5,785 nucleotides of DNA, taken from assembly GCA_006227965.1 (NCBI GenBank), contig SBFL01000162.1, positions 1-5,785 on the forward strand, in the 5' to 3' direction. The stretch is from Bacteroidota bacterium (GTDB lineage Bacteria; Bacteroidota; Bacteroidia; Flavobacteriales; Flavobacteriaceae). Shown in pieces: positions 4,357-5,785 of the stretch. Positions within the stretch are counted from its first letter, which is position 1. Each line of letters begins with the position of its first letter. Position numbers and translations under genes: made by a program. The notes below the pieces were generated by a model. The model worked only from the letters and a program-made list of their open reading frames with translations, ran no database searches and had not been told where the DNA came from.

Positions 4357-5785
4357 ATGACACAAAAATCCGAAACAGTAGAAGCACTACAGCGCCAGCT
4401 GGCTATCGAAAATGCCCTGGAGAGGGTTCGGGCGCGCTCTATGGAGATGAAGAGCTCCGATGAGTTGAGCGATGTGCTCAGTGTGCTGTTCCAGCAATTT
4501 GATCTTTTGGGCATCGCCCCTAAGACTGCCTGGCTCACCCTCTGGAATCCGGATGATAACACCTTTACCTACCGATCGACGGGCACCTCAGGAAAGCGTA
4601 TACAAGGGCAGCAGGTGCTCGATATAAATGGGATGGATATCTGGCAGGAACTCTATGAAAAATGGCAAGCCGATACTTCGGATTCGGTTGAAGTCCTTTT
4701 CTATTCCAAAGGAGACCTCGGCCAGCTTTTTAGCCTGCTGGAGGAGACCTATTTGGCCATGCCGGAGGAAGAACGCCTCACCCCGGAGCATTTCCCCAAT
4801 GGCGGATATAGCGTGCAGGGTCATTGTAAATTCGGGTATATCGGCTACACCCATACCCGGGAACCCTCTGAGGAAGACAAGGCCATATTAACCCGCTTTG
4901 CCACGGAATTCGGTCGCACCTACCAGCGCTTCCTCGATATTCAAAAGGCGGAGGCCCAGGCCTGGGAAGCCCAGATCGAAGCGGCCCTGGAACGGGTGCG
5001 GGCACGTTCGATGGCGATGCACCATACCGAGGAGCTCCAGGATGTCATCAACACCGTGTACCAGCAATTCCTTGACTTAAAAGTGGAAATAACCGGTGGG
5101 GCATTCATTGCTATCAATTCTGATATCGATTCGGAAATTGTTTGCTGGGGAGCAGGGGGTACTGCAGATTACATCAGCAAAGTCCACCTCCCTTTTATGG
5201 ATATGCCCATTTACACAGAGCTTGTAGCGGGAATAAAGAGGGGTCCGGGATTCTTTCAGGAAGCTTTCTCCAAACGGGAAAAACTGGAATTTTTCAAAAC
5301 ACTTTTAAAAGAACCACCATATAGCGAGGCTACTGAGGAAAGAAAGAAGCTATTACTTTCAAAACCCGGAGGTTATACCCGGTCCTGTATGGTATCTGAG
5401 TATACCAGCATATTCATTATCAATCACCATGGCACGGTTTTTACCGAGCAGGAAAATGACATCCTTAAAAGGATGGGAAAGGTATTTGAGCAGACCTATA
5501 TACGTTTCCTCGACCTTCAAAAAGCCGAGGCCCAGGCGCGGGAAGCCCAGATTGAAGCAGCCCTGGAACGGGTAAGGACCAAGGCATTGGCCATGCGCAC
5601 ATCAGAAGACCTTGAGCAGGTGGCCATGGAATTGAGGGAACAAATGAGTTTGCTAGGTCAACCAGAATTGGCCGGATGTATAGTGGAATTATATGAGGTT
5701 GATCCTGATCATATTATATCCTGGCACGCCTCTTACCCTGGTGGTGACCTGAAGGCAGAACTTATATCAGGAGAAGCCCGTTTTG
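4357..5785 (+). CDS. Large modular sensor protein with repeated coiled-coil linkers and GAF-like domains (partial, 3' end outside window)
   Basis: A single open frame runs from the ATG at 4357 to the window edge, 476 codons with no stop. Three copies of a charged helical linker are visible: residues 12-37 (IENALERVRARSMEM), 192-227 (AQIEAALERVRARSMAM) and 384-419 (AQIEAALERVRTKALAM). The spacing is about 190 residues. Each is followed by a region of roughly 140-150 residues with the mixed alpha/beta look of a GAF-like ligand-sensing fold. The first two end in a conserved helix (ILTRFATEFGRTYQRFLDIQKAEAQA and its counterpart ILKRMGKVFEQTYIRFLDLQKAEAQA). No signal peptide or membrane segment is seen, so the protein should be cytosolic. 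From recall, such arrays in Bacteroidota precede a histidine kinase, nucleotide cyclase or DNA-binding output domain; the output here lies beyond the window. The ATG is the only one in frame after the upstream TAG at 4309-4311. No Shine-Dalgarno sequence is well placed. The GAF assignment rests on pattern and recall; the modular repeat is seen directly. Confidence 0.88.
   Translation, partial: MTQKSETVEALQRQLAIENALERVRARSMEMKSSDELSDVLSVLFQQFDLLGIAPKTAWLTLWNPDDNTFTYRSTGTSGKRIQGQQVLDINGMDIWQELYEKWQADTSDSVEVLFYSKGDLGQLFSLLEETYLAMPEEERLTPEHFPNGGYSVQGHCKFGYIGYTHTREPSEEDKAILTRFATEFGRTYQRFLDIQKAEAQAWEAQIEAALERVRARSMAMHHTEELQDVINTVYQQFLDLKVEITGGAFIAINSDIDSEIVCWGAGGTADYISKVHLPFMDMPIYTELVAGIKRGPGFFQEAFSKREKLEFFKTLLKEPPYSEATEERKKLLLSKPGGYTRSCMVSEYTSIFIINHHGTVFTEQENDILKRMGKVFEQTYIRFLDLQKAEAQAREAQIEAALERVRTKALAMRTSEDLEQVAMELREQMSLLGQPELAGCIVELYEVDPDHIISWHASYPGGDLKAELISGEARF
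4930..4997 (+). repeat. Intragenic direct repeat, copy 1 (coiled-coil linker of module 2)
   Basis: These 68 bases match 5506-5573 at 60 positions by my hand count. The offset is 576 nt, exactly 192 codons, so the frame is kept. The repeat encodes the end of the preceding domain's last helix and the QKAEAQA...AALERV linker. Most differences are synonymous, which shows duplication within the gene followed by selection on the protein. Confidence 0.85.
5506..5573 (+). repeat. Intragenic direct repeat, copy 2 (coiled-coil linker of module 3)
   Basis: This is the second copy of the linker-coding repeat described at 4930-4997. The main protein-level changes are an isoleucine to leucine in FLD(I/L)QK and a tryptophan to arginine in AQA(W/R)EAQ. 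The linker of module 1 (about 4390-4467) is a more diverged relative, conserved at the protein level only. Confidence 0.85.

Noticed and set aside
4227..4463. Plus-strand open frame of 78 codons at the start of the sensor region
   Set aside because: It is in a different frame from the long sensor frame beginning at 4357, overlaps its conserved first linker, and resembles no family.

Overview
The window looks like a chromosomal segment of a Bacteroidota bacterium, most likely a marine flavobacterium of moderately high GC. Three things suggest this. Two minus-strand genes are preceded by TATCTTTG, which fits the Bacteroidota -7 promoter consensus TAnnTTTG. Strong Shine-Dalgarno sequences are generally absent. 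The right-hand gene carries the repeated linker QIEAALERVRARSMAM, which I recall from multi-GAF sensor proteins of this phylum. The assignment is an inference from motifs and recall, not a database result.

Layout, left to right. Positions 1-60 hold the last 19 codons of an unidentified plus-strand gene. It overlaps by 4 nt (GTGA) a 260-residue zinc-ribbon membrane protein of DUF3667 type (57-839). That gene meets, tail to tail and with a 4-nt overlap, a minus-strand type I ABC exporter (836-2602). The exporter start lies inside the end of truA, tRNA pseudouridine synthase A (2589-3344, minus), so truA and the exporter form a two-gene overlapping unit driven by a promoter near 3367-3374. A non-coding stretch of 314 nt (3345-3658) follows. 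It holds a G-run cluster, a 42-bp array of six heptamers (YYTGAAC) and an imperfect inverted pair of GCAGTARGCAG sequences. Next is a YfcE/MJ0936-type metallophosphoesterase (3659-4156, minus) with its own TATCTTTG promoter. A 200-nt divergent spacer leads to a large plus-strand gene that starts at 4357 and runs off the window. It encodes tandem modules of about 190 residues, each a coiled-coil linker plus a GAF-like domain.

The genes do not form one obvious pathway. truA (tRNA modification) and the exporter are co-transcribed by proximity rather than evident function; the phosphoesterase and the modular sensor are divergent neighbours. I see no tRNA, rRNA, CRISPR array, transposase or phage gene. 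No clearly new defence or biosynthetic system is visible. The most unusual parts are the repeat-bearing intergenic region and the modular, tandemly duplicated sensor gene.
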